Below, piece after piece: positions 24,868-39,599 of a DNA stretch of 64,000 nt. Source of the DNA: Hippophae tibetana (Eukaryota; Streptophyta; Magnoliopsida; Rosales; Elaeagnaceae); the NCBI GenBank assembly GCA_037013495.1, contig CM072810.1:72276449-72340448 (forward strand). The letters are read 5' to 3'. A program made the position numbers and the translations under genes. The first letter of the stretch is position 1. Each line of letters starts with the position of its first letter. A model generated the notes under the pieces. The model did no database searches, was not told where the DNA came from, and saw only the letters and a list, made by a program, of their open reading frames with translations.

Positions 24868-26707
24868 TTGATATTCCAAATCTATCCCTTATGAAGGATC
24901 TTGAGAATCTTTGTATGATCTATAGAATATTTGTCAGATATTGGGAACTTTAGAATTTTTTTAAACACACTCTTGGTTAACAACTCAATCGCTCTTATGG
25001 TGGCATTGAAAAAAAACAAAAGTAAAAAAAAAACGGAATATGTGCGACGAAAGTTTTGAACTCTCGGTAGGTGATGTAAACGGTGTAATTTGGTTTCAAA
25101 AAAATATGTTCTTAGGAATCCATGCTCTGATTATAGGACTCTTTACATGCTTCGATTTTATATATTATATTAAAAGTTCCGTCACGCGAGTCAAAAGTAA
25201 TGGCCGTGTAAAATTGGAATTGTGATTTAAGAAATGTTCTTTTTTTAATATGTTTAACATTAGAAACCATCTTCTTTTTACCTAAATTTGTTTTATGAAG
25301 AACAAAGATTGATTGAGCATAGAAATAAAGATTAAGACTAAGCGACGAAGATTTAAAAAAGAACTATGAAATTAAATCCACACACGAAATCAACATCAAT
25401 AAGTCCCTAAAACCCCAACGTTTTGACGCCAAACAAATATGATCACTCCCTTTGATGCGTCGAATACAATCTTTCCATCAAGTATACTTGGAAGAAAAGT
25501 ACAAAGCTTGGTAATAAATATTTTAATTAATTATACTATTTCTTCCTCCATAAACATTTTGTTGTTTTCTTATATAAGAAACAAAACCCTACCCGTAATG
25601 CAACCTTAGTGGGGATATTTAGTTGTGACATGTGCTTAATCAATCCGTAAATAATAAAAGCATAAAAATACGTATGATAAATAAGACAAATTAAATTCGA
25701 CAATTCAGTAGAAACAAAATCGCTAAAGATAACAGGCACATAATTAAATAAAAGCGAACTAATTGCTTCCCCAATTAACCTTTCCATTTGATATTCCAAA
25801 TCTATCCCTTATGAAGGATCTTGAGAATCTTTGTATGATCTATAGAATATTTGTCAGATATTGGGAACTTTAGAATTTTTTTAAACACACTCTTGGTTAA
25901 CAACTCAATCGCTCTTATGGTGGCATTGAAAAAAAACAAAAGTAAAAAAAAAACGGAATATGTGCGACGAAAGTTTTGAACTCTCGGTAGGTGATGTAAA
26001 CGGTGTAATTTGGTTTCAAAAAAATATGTTCTTAGGAATCCATGCTCTGATTATAGGACTCTTTACATGCTTCGATTTTATATATTATATTAAAAGTTCC
26101 GTCACGCGAGTCAAAAGTAATGGCCGTGTAAAATTGGAATTGTGATTTAAGAAATGTTCTTTTTTTAATATGTTTAACATTAGAAACCATCTTCTTTTTA
26201 CCTAAATTTGTTTTATGAAGAACAAAGATTGATTGAGCGTAGAAATAAAGATTAAGACTAAGAGACGAAGATTTAAAAAAGAACTACGAAATTAAATCCA
26301 CACACGAAATCAACATCAATAAGTCCCTAAAACCCCAACGTTTTGACGCCAAACAAAAATGATCACTCCCTTTGATGTGTCGAATACAATCTTTCCATCA
26401 AGAATACTTGGAAGAAAAGTACAAAGCTTGGTAATAAATATTTTAATTAATTATACTACTTCTTCCTCCATAAAAATGTTGTTGTTTTCTTATATAAGAA
26501 ACAAAACCCTACCCGTAATGCAACCTTAGTGGGGATATTTAGTTGTTACATGTGCTTAATCAATCCGTAAATAATAAAAGCATAAAAATACGTATGATAA
26601 ATAAGACAAATTAAATTCGACAATTCAGTAGAAACAAAATCGCTAAAGATAACAGGCACATAATTAAATAAAAGCGAACTAATTGCTTCCCCAATTAACC
26701 TTTCCAT
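24868..26707. repeat. Monomers 28-29: adjacent near-identical duplicate
   Basis: The two 920-bp units share rare markers exactly 920 bp apart: ATATGTTTAACATTAG (around 25248 and 26168) and CTTTTTACCTAAAT (around 25273 and 26193). The markers TCAAGTATACTTGG and AAACATTTTGTTG fall around 24561/24633 and again at 25481/25553, so the duplicated segment starts inside monomer 27. This is a single-unit expansion, probably very recent. Confidence 0.85.
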
Positions 26708-29470
26708 TTGATATTCCAAATCTATCCCTTGTGAAGGATCTTGAGAATCTTTGTATGATCTATAGAATATTTGTCAGATATTGGGAACTTTAGAATTTTT
26801 TTAAACACACTCTTGGTTAACAACTCAATCGCTCTTATGGTGGCATTGAAAAAAAAACAAAAGTAAAAAAAAAAACGGAATATGTGCGACGAAAGTTTTG
26901 AACTCTCGGTAGGTGATGTAAAGGGTGTAATTTGGTTTCAAAAAAATATGTTCTTAGGAATCCATGCTCTGATTATAGGACTCTTTACATGCTTCGATTT
27001 TATATATTATATTAAAAGTTCCGTCACGCGAGTCAAAAGTAATGGCCGTGTAAAATTGGAATTGTGATTTAACAAATGTTCTTTTTTTAATATGGTAAAC
27101 ATTAGAAACCATCTTCTTTTTCCCTAAATTTGTTTTATGAAGAACAAAGATTGATTGAGCGTAGAAATAAAGATTAAGACTAAGAGACGAAGATTTAAAA
27201 AAGAACTACGAAATTAAATCCACACACGAAATCAACATCAATAAGTCCCTAAAACCCCAACGTTTTGACGCCAAACAAAAATAATCACTCCCTTTGATGT
27301 GTCGAATACAATCTTTCCATCAAGAACACTTGGAAGAAAAGTACAAAGCTTGGTAATAAATATTTTAATTAATTATACTACTTCTTCCTCCATAAAAATG
27401 TTGTTGTTTTCTTATATAAGAAATAAAACCCTACCCGTAATGCAACCTTAGTGGGGATATTTAGTTGTGACATGTGCTTAATCAATCCGTAAATAATAAA
27501 AGCATAAAAATACGTATGATAAATAAGACAAATTAAATTCTACAATTCAGTAGAAACAAAATCGCTAAAGATAACAGGCACATAATTAAATAAAAGCGAA
27601 CTAATTGCTTCCCCAATTAACCTTTCCATTTGAATTTCCAAATCTATCCCATGTGATGGATCTTGAGAATCTTTGTATGATCTATAGAATATTTGTCAGA
27701 TATTGGGAACTTTATAATTTTTTTAAACACACTCTTGGTTAACAACTCAATCGCTCTTATGGTGGCATTGAAAACAAACAAAAGTAGAAAAACAACGGAA
27801 AATATGTGCGACGAAAATTTTAAACTCTCGGTAGGTGATTGAAGGGTGTAATTTGGTTTCAAAAAAATATGTTCTTAGGAATCCATGCTCTGATTATAGG
27901 AATCTTTACATGCTTCGATTTTATATATTATATTAAAAGTTCCGTCACCCGAGTCAAAAGTAATGGCCGTGTAAAATTGGAATTGTGATTTAACAAATGT
28001 TCTTTGTTTAATATTGTAAACATTAGAACCCATCTTCTTTTTCCCTAAATTTGTTTTATGAAGAACAAAGATTGATTGAGAGTAGAAATAAAGATTAAGA
28101 CTAAGAGACGAAGATTTAAAAAAGAACTACGAAATTAAATCCACACACGAAATCAACATCAATAAGTCCCTAAAACCCCAACGTTTTGACGCCAAACAAA
28201 AATGATCACTCCCTTTGATGTGTCGAATACAATCTTTCCATCAAGAATACTTGGAAGAAAAGTACAAAGCTTGGTAATAAATATTTTAATTAATTATACT
28301 ACTTCTTCCTCCATAAAAATGTTTTTGTTTTCTTATATAAGAAACAAAACCCTACCCGTAATGCAACCTTAGTGGGGATATTTAGTTGTGACATGTGCTT
28401 AATCAATCCGTAAATAATAAAAGCATAAAAATACGTATGATAAATAAGACAAATTAAATTCTACAATTCAGTAGAAACAAAATCGCTAAAGATAACAGGC
28501 ACATAATTAAATAAAAGCGAACTAATTGCTTCCCCAATTAACCTTTCCATTTGAATTTCCAAATCTATCCCATGTGAAGGATCTTGAGAATCTTTGTATG
28601 ATCTATAGAATATTTGTCAGATATTGGGAACTTTATAATTTTTTTAAACACACTCTTGGTTAACAACTCAATCGCTCTTATGGTGGCATTGAAAACAAAC
28701 AAAAGTAGAAAAACAACGGAAAATATGTGCGACGAAAATTTTAAACTCTCGGTAGGTGATTGAAGGGTGTAATTTGGTTTCAAAAAAATATGTTCTTAGG
28801 AATCCATGCTCTGATTATAGGAATCTTTACATGCTTCGATTTTATATATTATATTAAAAGTTCCGTCACCCGAGTCAAAAGTAATGGCCGTGTAAAATTG
28901 GAATTGTGATTTAACAAATGTTCTTTGTTTAATATTGTAAACATTAGAACCCATCTTCTTTTTCCCTAAATTTGTTTTATGAAGAACAAAGATTGATTGA
29001 GAGTAGAAATAAAGATTAAGACTAATAGACGAAGATTTAAAAAAGAACTACGAAATTAAATCCACACACGAAATCAACATCAATAAGTCCCTAAAACCCC
29101 AACGTTTTGACGCCAAACAAAAATGATCACTCCCTTTGATGCGTCGAATACAATCTTTCCATCAAGAACACTTGGAAGAAAAGTACAAAGCTTGGTAAAA
29201 AATATTTTCATTAATTATACTACTTCTTCCTCCATAAAAATATTTTTGTTTTCTTATATAAGAAACAAAACCCTACCCGTAATGCAACCTTAGTGGGGAT
29301 ATTTAGTTGTGACATGTGCTTAATCAATCCGTAAATAAAAAAGCATAAAAATACGTATGATAAATAAGACAAATTAAATTCGACAATTCAGTAGAAACAA
29401 AATCGCTAAAGATAACAGGCGCATAATTAAATAAAAGCGAACTAATTGCTTCCCCAATTAACCTTTCCAT
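26708..29470. repeat. Monomers 30-32: includes near-identical pair 31-32
   Basis: Monomers 31 and 32 share GGTGATTGAAGGG (a one-base change of frame relative to GATGTAAAGGG), GATTGAGAGTAG, CCCATGTG and GAAAACAAACAAAAG, at an offset of 921 bp. Monomer 31 alone has ATGTGATGGATC. Monomer 32 lacks one G of the GATGTAAATAATAAAAG region and reads CGTAAATAAAAAAGC near 29333. Monomer 30 is a common type with the TTCTACAATTC allele. Confidence 0.8.
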
Positions 29471-32233
29471 TTGATATTCCAAATCTATCCCTTGTGAAGG
29501 ATCTTGAGAATCTTTGTATGATCTATAGAATATTTGTCAGATATTGGGAACTTGATAATTTTTTTAAACACACTCTTGGTTAACAACTCAATCGCTCTTA
29601 TGGTGGCATTGAAAAATAACAAAAGTAAAAAAAAAACGGAATATGTGCGACGAAAGTTTTGAACTCTCGGTAGGTGATGTAAAGGGTGTAATTTGGTTTC
29701 AAAAAAATATGTTCTTAGGAATCCATGCTCTGATTATAGGACTCTTTACATGCTTCGATTTTATATATTATATTAAAAGTTCCGTCACGCGAGTCAAAAG
29801 TAATGGCCGTGTAAAATTGGAATTGTGATTTAACAAATGTTGTTTTTTTGATATGGTAAACATTAGAAACCATCTTCTTTTTCCTTAAATTTGTTTTATG
29901 AAGAACAAAGATTGATTGAGCGTAGAAATAAATATTAAGACTAAGAGACGAAGATTTAAAAAAAGAACTACGAAATTAAATCCACACACGAAATCAACAT
30001 CAATAAGTCCGTAAAACCCCAACGTTTTGACGCCAAACAAAAATGATCACTCCCTTTGATGTGTCGAATACAATCTTCCCATCAAGAATACTTGGAAGAA
30101 AAGTACAAAGCATGGTAATAAATATTTTAATTAATAATACTACTTCTTCCTCCATAAAAATGTTGTTGTTTTCTTATATAAGAAACAAAACCCTACCTGT
30201 AATGCAACCTTTGTGGGGATATTTAGTTGTGACATGTGCTTAATCAATCCGTAAATAATAAAAGCATAAAAATACGTATGATAAATAAGACAAATTAAAT
30301 TCGACAATTCAGTAGAAACAAAATCGCTAAAGATAACAGGCACATAATTAAATAAAAGCAAACTAATTGCTTCCCCAATTAATCTTTCCATTTGAATTTC
30401 CAAATCTATCCCATGTGAAGCATCTTGAGAATCTTTGTATGATTTATAGAATATTTGTCAGATATTGGGAACTTTAGAATTTTTTTAAACACACTCTTGG
30501 TTAACAACTCAATCGCTCTTATGGTGGCATTAAAAAAAAACAAAAGTAAAAAAAAAACGGAATATGTGCGACGAAAGTTTTGAACTCTCGGTAGATGATG
30601 TAAAGGGTGTAATTTGGTTTCAAAAAAATATGTTCTTAGGAATCCATGCTCTGATTATAGGACTCTTTACATGCTTCGATTTTATATATTATATTAAAAG
30701 TTCCGTCACGCGAGTCAAAAGTAATGGCCGTGTAAAATTGGAATTGTGATTTAACAAATGTTCTTTTTTTGATATGGTAAACATTAGAACCCATCTTCTT
30801 TTTCCCTAAATTTGTTGTATGAAGAACAAAGATTGATTGAGAGTAGAAATAAAAATTAAGACTAAGAGACGAAGATTTAAAAAAAAAACTACGAAATTAA
30901 ATCCACACACGAAATCAACATCAATAAGTCCCTAAAACCCCAACGTTTTGACGCCAAACAAAAATGATCACTCCCTTTGATGTGTCGAATACAATCTTTC
31001 CATCAAGAATACTTGGAAGAAAAGTACAAAGCTTGGTAATAAATATTTTAATTAATTATACTACTTCTTCCTCCATAAAAATGTTGTTGTTTTCTTATAT
31101 AAGAAACAAAACCCTACCCGTAATGCAACCTTTGTGGGGATATTTAGTTGTGACATGTGCTTAATCAATCCGTAAATAATAAAAGCATAAAAATACGTAT
31201 GATAAATAAGACAAATTAAATTCGACAATTCAGTAGAAACAAAATCGCTAAAGATAACAGGCACATAATTAAATAAAAGCAAACTAATTGCTTCCCCAAT
31301 TAATCTTTCAATTTTAATTTCCAAATCTATCCCATGTGAAGCATCTTGAGAATCTTTGTATGATTTATAGAATATTTGTCAGATATTGGGAACTTTAGAA
31401 TTTTTTTAAACACACTCTTGGTTAACAACTCAATCGCTCTTATGGTGGCATTAAAAAAAAACAAAAGTAAAAAAAAAACGGAATATGTGCGACGAAAGTT
31501 TTGAACTCTCGGTAGATGATGTAAAGGGTGTAATTTGGTTTCAAAAAAATATGTTCTTAGGAATCCATGCTCTGATTATAGGACTCTTTACATGCTTCGA
31601 TTTTATATATTATATTAAAAGTTCCGTCACCCGAGTCAAAAGTAATGGCCGTGTAAAATTGGAATTGTGATTTAACAAATGTTCTTTTTTTAATATGGTA
31701 AACATTAGAACCCATCTTCTTTTTCCCTAAATTTGTTTTATGAAGAACAAAGATTGATTGAGAGTAGAAATAAAGATTAAGACTAAGAGACGAAGATTTA
31801 AAAAAAAAACTACGAAATTAAATCCACACACGAAATCAACATCAATAAGTCCCTAAAACCCCAACGTTTTGACGCCAAACAAAAATGATCACTCCCTTTG
31901 ATGTGTCGAATACAATCTTTCCATCAAGAATACTTGGAAGAAAAGTACAAAGCTTGGTAATAAATATTTTAATTAATTATACTACTTCTTCCTCCATAAA
32001 AATGTTGTTGTTTTCTTATATAAGAAACAAAACCCTACCCGTAATGCAACCTTTGTGGGGATATTTAGTTGTGACATGTGCTTAATCAATCCGTAAATAA
32101 TAAAAGCATAAAAATACGTATGATAAATAAGACAAATTAAATTCGACAATTCAGTAGAAACAAAATCGCTAAAGATAACAGGCACATAATTAAATAAAAG
32201 CAAACTAATTGCTTCCCCAATTAATCTTTCCAT
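29471..32233. repeat. Monomers 33-35: variants with AAGCATC and GTAGATGATG
   Basis: Monomers 34 and 35 carry CCCATGTGAAGCATC, TGATTTATAG and CGGTAGATGATG. All three carry CAACCTTTGTGG, which removes a stop codon of the plus strand and lengthens one short open frame. Monomer 33 has lost the otherwise near-universal HindIII site (AAGCATGG instead of AAGCTTGG near 30109) and has TTAATAATAC. These markers recur in monomers 43-44. Confidence 0.75.
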
Positions 32234-34997
32234 TTGAATTTCCAAATCTATCCCATGTGAAGCATCTTGAGAATCTTTGTATGATTTATAGAATATTTGT
32301 CAGATATTGGGAACTTTAGAATTTTTTTAAACACACTCTTGGTTAACAACTCAATCGCTCTTATGGTGGCATTGAAAACAAACAAAAGTAGAAAAACAAC
32401 GGAAAATATGTGCGACGAAAGTTTTGAACTCTCGGTAGGTGATGTAAAGGGCGTAATTTGGTTTCAAAAAAATATGTTCTTAGGAATCCATGCGCTGATT
32501 ATAGGACTCTTTACATGCTTCGATTTTATATATTATATTAAAAGTTCCGTCACCCGAGTCAAAAGTAATGGCCGTGTAAAATTGGAATTGTGATTTAACA
32601 AATGTTCTTTTTTTAATATGGTAAACATTAGAACCCATCTTCTTTTTCCCTAAATTTGTTTTATGAAGAACAAAGATTGATTGAGAGTAGAAATAAAGAT
32701 TAAGACTAAGAGACGAAGATTTAAAAAAGAACTACGAAATTAAATCCACACACGAAATCAACATCAATAAGTCCCTAAAACCCCAACGTTTTGACGCCAA
32801 ACAAAAATGATCACTCCCTTTGATGCGTCGAATACAATCTTTCCATCAAGGACACTTGGAAGAAAAGTACAAAGCTTGGTAATAAATATTTTAATTAATT
32901 ATACTACTTCTTCCTCCATAAAAATGTTGTTGTTTTCTTATATAAGAAACAAAACCCTACCCGTAATGCAACCTTAGTGGGGATATTTAGTTATGACATG
33001 TGCTTAATAAATCCGTAAATAATAAAAGCATAAAAATACGTATGATAAATAAGACAAATTAAATTCGACAATTCAGTAGAAACAAAATCGCTAAAGATAA
33101 CAGGCACATAATTAAATAAAAGCGAACTAATTGCTTCCCCAATTAACCTTTCCATTTGAATTTCCAAATCTATCCCATGTGAAGGATCTTGAGAATCTTT
33201 GTATGATCTATAGAATATTTGTCAGATATTGGGAACTTTAGAATTTTTTTAAACACACTCTTGGTTAACAACTCAATCGCTCTTATGGTGGCATTGAAAA
33301 AAAACAAAAGTAAAAAAAAAAACGGAATATGTGCGACGAAAGTTTTGAACTCTCGGTAGGTGATGTAAAGGGTGTAAATTGGTTTCAAAAAAATATGTTC
33401 TTAGGAATCCATGCTCTGATTATAGGACTCTTTACATGCTTCGATTTTATATATTATATTAAAAGTTCCGTCACGCGAGTCAAAAGTAATGGCCGTGTAA
33501 AATTGGAATTGTGATTTAACAAATGTTCTTTTTTTAATATGGTAAACATTAGAAACCATCTTCTTTTTCCCTAAATTTGTTTTATGAAGAACAAAGATTG
33601 ATTGAGCGTAGAAATAAAGATTAAGACTAAGAGACGAAGATTTAAAAAAGAACTACGAAATTAAATCCACACACGAAATCAACATCAATAAGTCCCTAAA
33701 ACCCCAACGTTTTGACGCCAAACAAAAATGATCACTCCCTTTGATGTGTCGAATACAATCTTTCCATCAAGAACACTTGGAAGAAAAGTACAAAGCTTGG
33801 TAAAAAATATTTTAATTAATTATACTACTTCTTCCTCCATAAAAATGTTGTTGTTTTCTTATATAAGAAACAAAACCCTACCCGTAATGCAACCTTAGTG
33901 GGGATATTTAGTTGTGACATGTGCTTAATAAATCCGTAAATAATAAAAGCATAAAAATACGTATGATAAATAAGACAAATTAAATTCGACAATTCAGTAG
34001 AAACAAAATCGCTAAAGATAACAGGCACATAATTAAATAAAAGCGAACTAATTGCTTCCCCAATTAACCTTTCCATTTGAATTTCCAAATCTATCCCATG
34101 TGAAGGATCTTGAAAATCTTTGTATGATCTATAGAATATTTGTCAGATATTGGGAACTTTATAATTTTTTTAAACACACTCTTGGTTAACAACTCAATCC
34201 CTCTTATGGTGGCATTGAAAAAAAACAAAAGTAGAAAAACAACGGAAAATATGTGCGACGAAAATTTTAAACTCTCGGTAAGTGATTTAACGGTGTAATT
34301 TGGTTTCAAAAAAATATGTTCTTAGGAATCCGTGCTCTGATTATAGGAATCTTTACATGCTTCGATTTTATATATTATATTAAAAGTTCCGTCACCCGAG
34401 TCAAAAGTAATGGCCGTGTAAAATTGGAATTGTGATTTAACAAATGTTCTTTGTTTAATATGGTAAACAGTAGAACCCATCTTCTTTTTCCCTAAATTTG
34501 TTTTATGAAGAACAAAGAATGATTGAGCGTAGAAATAAAGATTAAGACTAAGAGACGAAGATTTAAAAAAGAACTACGAAATTAAATCCACACACGAAAT
34601 CAACATCAATAAGTCCCTAAAACCCCAACGTTTTGACGCCAAACAAAAATGATCACTCCCTTTGATGTGTCGAATACAATCTTTCCATCAAGAATACTTG
34701 GAAGAAAAGTACAAAGCTTGGTAATAAATATTTTAATTAATTATACTAATTCTTCCTCCATAAAAATGTTGTTGTTTTCTTATATAAGAAATAAAACCCT
34801 ACCCGTAATGCAACCTTAGTGGGGATATTTAGTTGTGACATGTGCTTAATCAATTCGTAAATAATAAAAGCATAAAAATACGTATGATAAATAAGACAAA
34901 TTAAATTCTACAATTCAGTAGAAACAAAATCGCTAAAGATAACAGGCACATAATTAAATAAAAGCGAACTAATTGCTTCCCCAATTAACCTTTCCAT
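32234..34997. repeat. Monomers 36-38: first copy of a long-distance block duplication
   Basis: Monomer 36 (AAGCATC, GAAAACAAACAAAAG, CCATGCGCTG) matches monomer 44, exactly 8 units (7366 bp) downstream. Monomer 37 (GGTGTAAATTGG, GCTTAATAAATCC) matches monomers 45 and 46. Monomer 38 (GTGATTTAACGG, ATCCGTGCTC, AAAGAATGATTG) matches monomers 47 and 52. The order is kept, apart from one extra unit in the second copy. Confidence 0.8.
32297..32593 (+). other. Representative plus-strand open frame (98 codons; 61 from ATG)
   Basis: A frame with residues MCDESFELSVGDV, FQKNMFLGIHALIIG and FTCFDFIYYIKSSVTRV recurs in most monomers, ending at the same TGA. The ATG-initiated part is 61 codons. In this unit the A-rich tract happens to be in frame, so a TTG start extends it to 98 codons. 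It overlaps the minus-strand fossil on the opposite strand, so at most one of them could be ancestral. Units 31, 32, 38, 47 and 52-54 break it with one-base changes. I recognise no family and consider it non-functional. Confidence 0.15.
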
Positions 34998-37900
34998 TTG
35001 AATTTCCAAATCTATCCCATGTGAAGGATCTTGAGAATCTTTGTATGATCTATAGAATATTTGTCAGATATTGGGAACTTTAGAATTTTTTTAAACACAC
35101 TCTTGGTTAACAACTCAATCGCTCTTATGGTGGCATTGAAAAAAAACAAAAGTAAAAAAAAAACGGAATATGTGCGACGAAAGTTTTGAACTCTCGGTAG
35201 GTGATGTAAAGGGTGTAATTTGGTTTCAAAAAAATATGTTCTTAGGAATCCATGCTCTGATTATAGGACTCTTTACATGCTTCGATTTTATATATTATAT
35301 TAAAAGTTCCGTCACCCGAGTCAAAAGTAATGGCCGTGTAAAATTGGAATTGTGATTTAACAAATGTTCTTTTTTTAATATGGTAAACATTAGAACCCAT
35401 CTTCTTTTTCCCTAAATTTGTTTTATGAAGAACAAAGATTGATTGAGAGTAGAAATAAAGATTAAGACTAAGAGACGAAGATTTAAAAAAGAACTACGAA
35501 ATTAAATCCACACACGAAATCAACATCAATAAGTCCCTAAAACCCCAACGTTTTGACGCCAAACAAAAATGATCACTCCCTTTGATGCGTCGAATACAAT
35601 CTTTCCATCAAGAACACTTGGAAGAAAAGTACAAAGCTTGGTAATAAATATTTTAATTAATTATACTACTTCTTCCTCCATAAAAATGTTGTTGTTTTCT
35701 TATATAAGAAACAAAACCCTACCCGTAAAGCAACCTTTGTGGGGATATTTAGTTGTGACATGTGCTTAATCAATCCGTAAATAATAAAAGCATAAAAATA
35801 CGTATGATAAATAAGACAAATTAAATTCCACAATTCAGTAGAAACAAAATCGCTAAAGATAACAGGCACATAATTAAATAAAAGCGAACTAATTGCTTCC
35901 CCAATTAACCTTTCCATTTGATATTCCAAATCTATCCCTTGTGAAGGATCTTGAGAATCTTTGTATGATCTATAGAATATTTGTCAGATATTGGGAACTT
36001 TAGAATTTTTTTAAACACACTCTTGGTTAACAACTCAATCGCTCTTATGGTGGCATTGAAAAAAAAACAAAAGTAAAAAAAAAACGGAATATGTGCGACG
36101 AAAGTTTTGAACTCTCGGTAGGTGATGTAAAGGGTGTAATTTGGTTTCAAAAAAATATGTTCTTAGGAATCCATGCTCTGATTATAGGACTCTTTACATG
36201 CTTCGATTTTATATATTATATTAAAAGTTCCGTCACGCGAGTCAAAAGTAATGGCCGTGTAAAATTGGAATTGTGATTTAACAAATGTTCTTTTTTTAAT
36301 ATGGTAAACATTAGAAACCATCTTCTTTTTCCCTAAATTTGTTTTATGAAGAACAAAGATTGATTGAGCGTAGAAATAATGATTAAGACGAAGAGACGAA
36401 GATTTAAAAAAGAACTACGAAATTAAATCCACACATGAAATCAACATCAATAAGTCCCTAAAACCCCAACGTTTTGACGCCAAACAAAAATGATCACTCC
36501 CTTTGATGCGTCGAATTCAATCTTTCCATCAAGAATACTTGGAAGAAAAGTACAAAGCTTGGTAATAAATATTTTAATTAATTATACTATCTCTTCCTCC
36601 ATAAAAATGTTGTTGTTTTCTTATATAAGAAACAAAACCCTACCCGTAATGCAACCTTAGTGGGGATATTTAGTTGTGACATGTGCTTAATCAATCCGTA
36701 AATAATAAAAGCATAAAAATACGTATGATAAATAAGACTAATTAAATTCGACAATTCAGTAGAAACAAAATCGCTAAAGATAACAGGCACATAATTAAAT
36801 AAAAGCGAACTAATTGCTTCCCCAATTAACCTTTCTATTTGATATTCCAAATCTATCCCTTGTGAAGTATCTTGAGAATCTTTGTATGATCTATAGAATA
36901 TTTGTCAGATATTGGGAACTTTAGAATTTTTTTAAACACACTCTTGGTTAACAACTCAATCGCTCTTATGGTGGCATTGAAAAAAAAACAAAAGTAAAAA
37001 AAAACGGAATATGTGCGACGAAAGTTTTGAACTCTCGGTAGGTGATGTAAAGGGTGTAAATTGGTTTCAAAAAAATATGTTCTTAGGAATCCATGCGCTG
37101 ATTATAGGACTCTTTACATGCTTCGATTTTATATATTATATTAAAAGTTCCGTCACCCGAGTCAAAAGTAATGGCCGTGTAAAATTGGAATTGTGATTTA
37201 ACAAATGTTCTTTTTTTAATATGGTAAACATTAGAACCCATCTTCTTTTTCCCTAAATTTGTTTTATGAAGAACAAAGATTGATTGAGAGTAGAAATAAA
37301 GATTAAGACTAAGAGACGAAGATTTAAAAAAGAACTACGAAATTAAATCCACACATGAAATCAACATCAATAAGTCCCTAAAACCCCAACGTTTTGACGC
37401 CAAACAAAAATGATCACTCCCTTTGATGTGTCGAATTCAATCTTTCCATCAAGAATACTTGGAAGAAAAGTACAAAGCTTGGTAATAAATATTTTAATTA
37501 ATTATACTATCTCTTCCTCCATAAAAATGTTGTTGTTTTCTTATATAAGAAACAAAACCCTACCCGTAATGCAACCTTAGTGGGGATATTTAGTTGTGAC
37601 ATGTGCTTAATCAATCCGTAAATAATAAAAGCATAAAAATACGTATGATAAATAAGTCTAATTAAATTCGACAATTCAGTAGAAACAAAATCGCTAAAGA
37701 TAACAGGCACATAATTAAATAAAAGCGAACTAATTGCTTCCCCAATTAACCTTTCCATTTGATATTCCAAATCTATCCCTTGTGAAGTATCTTGAGAATC
37801 TTTGTATGATCTATAGAATATTTGTCAGATATTGGGAACTTTAGAATTTTTTTAAACACACTCTTGGTTAACAACTCAATCGCTCTTATGGTGGCATTGA

Positions 37901-39599
37901 AAAAAAAACAAAAGTAAAAAAAAAACGGAATATGTGCGACGAAAGTTTTGAACTCTCGGTAGGTGATGTAAAGGGTGTAAATTGGTTTCAAAAAAATATG
38001 TTCTTAGGAATCCATGCTCTGATTATAGGACTCTTTACATGCTTCGATTTTATATATTATATTAAAAGTTCCGTCACGCGAGTCAAAAGTAATGGCCGTG
38101 TAAAATTGGAATTGTGATTTAACAAATGTTCTTTTTTTAATATGGTAAACATTAGAAACCATCTTCTTTTTCCCTAAATTTGTTTTATGAAGAACAAAGA
38201 TTGATTGAGCGTAGAAATAATGATTAAGACTAAGAGACGAAGATTTAAAAAAGAACTACGAAATTAAATCCACACATGAAATCAACATCAATAAGTCCCT
38301 AAAACCCCAACGTTTTGACGCCAAACAAAAATGATCACTCCCTTTGATGTGTCGAATACATTCTTTCCATCAAGAATACTTGGAAGAAAAGTACAAAGCT
38401 TGGTAATAAATATTTTAATTAATTATACTACTTCTTCCTCCATAAAAATGTTGTTGTTTTCTTATATAAGAAACAAAACCCTACCCGTAATGCAACCTTT
38501 GTGGGGATATTTAGTTGTGACATGTGCTTAATCAATCCGTAAATAATAAAAGCATAAAAATACGTATGATAAATAAGACAAATTAAATTCGACAATTCAG
38601 TAGAAACAAAATCGCTAAAGATAACAGGCACATAATTAAATAAAAGCGAACTAATTGCTTCCCCAATTAACCTTTCCATTTGATATTCCAAATCTATCCC
38701 TTGTGAAGTATCTTGAGAATCTTTGTATGATCTATAGAATATTTGTCAGATATTGGGAACTTTAGAATTTTTTTAAACACACTCTTGGTTAACAACTCAA
38801 TCGCTCTTATGGTGGCATTGAAAAAAAAACAAAAGTAAAAAAAAACGGAATATGTGCGACGAAAGTTTTGAACTCTCGGTAGGTGATGTAAAGGGTGTAA
38901 ATTGGTTTCAAAAAAATATGTTCTTAGGAATCCATGCTCTGATTATAGGACTCTTTACATGCTTCGATTTTATATATTATATTAAAAGTTCCGTCACGCG
39001 AGTCAAAAGTAATGGCCGTGTAAAATTGGAATTGTGATTTAACAAATGTTCTTTTTTTAATATGGTAAACATTAGAAACCATCTTCTTTTTCCCTAAATT
39101 TGTTTTATGAAGAACAAAGATTGATTGAGCGTAGAAATAATGATTAAGACTAAGAGACGAAGATTTAAAAAAGAACTACGAAATTAAATCGACACATGAA
39201 ATCAACATCAATAAGTCCCTAAAACCCCAACGTTTTGACGCCAAACAAAAATGATCACTCCCTTTGATGTGTCGAATACAATCTTTCCATCAAGAATACT
39301 TGGAAGAAAAGTACAAAGCTTGGTAATAAATATTTTAATTAATTATACTACTTCTTCCTCCATAAAAATGTTGTTGTTTTCTTATATAAGAAACAAAACC
39401 CTACCCGTAATGCAACCTTTGTGGGGATATTTAGTTGTGACATGTGCTTAATCAATCCGTAAATAATAAAAGCATAAAAATACGTATGATAAATAAGACA
39501 AATTAAATTCGACAATTCAGTAGAAACAAAATCGCTAAAGATAACAGGCACATAATTAAATAAAAGCAAACTAATTGCTTCCCCAATTAATCTTTCCAT
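34998..39599. repeat. Monomers 39-43: block partly duplicated 10 units downstream
   Basis: Monomer 39 has CCCGTAAAGCAACCTTTG, shared only with monomer 49 (offset about 9188 bp). Monomer 40 then matches monomer 50, including ATACTATCTCTTCC and GACTAATTAAATTC. Monomers 41-43 share GGTGTAAATTGG, CACACATGAAATC (or CGACACATG) and GTGAAGTATC. Monomers 40 and 41 share the private TCGAATTCAATC, which creates an EcoRI site (GAATTC). Confidence 0.78.
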
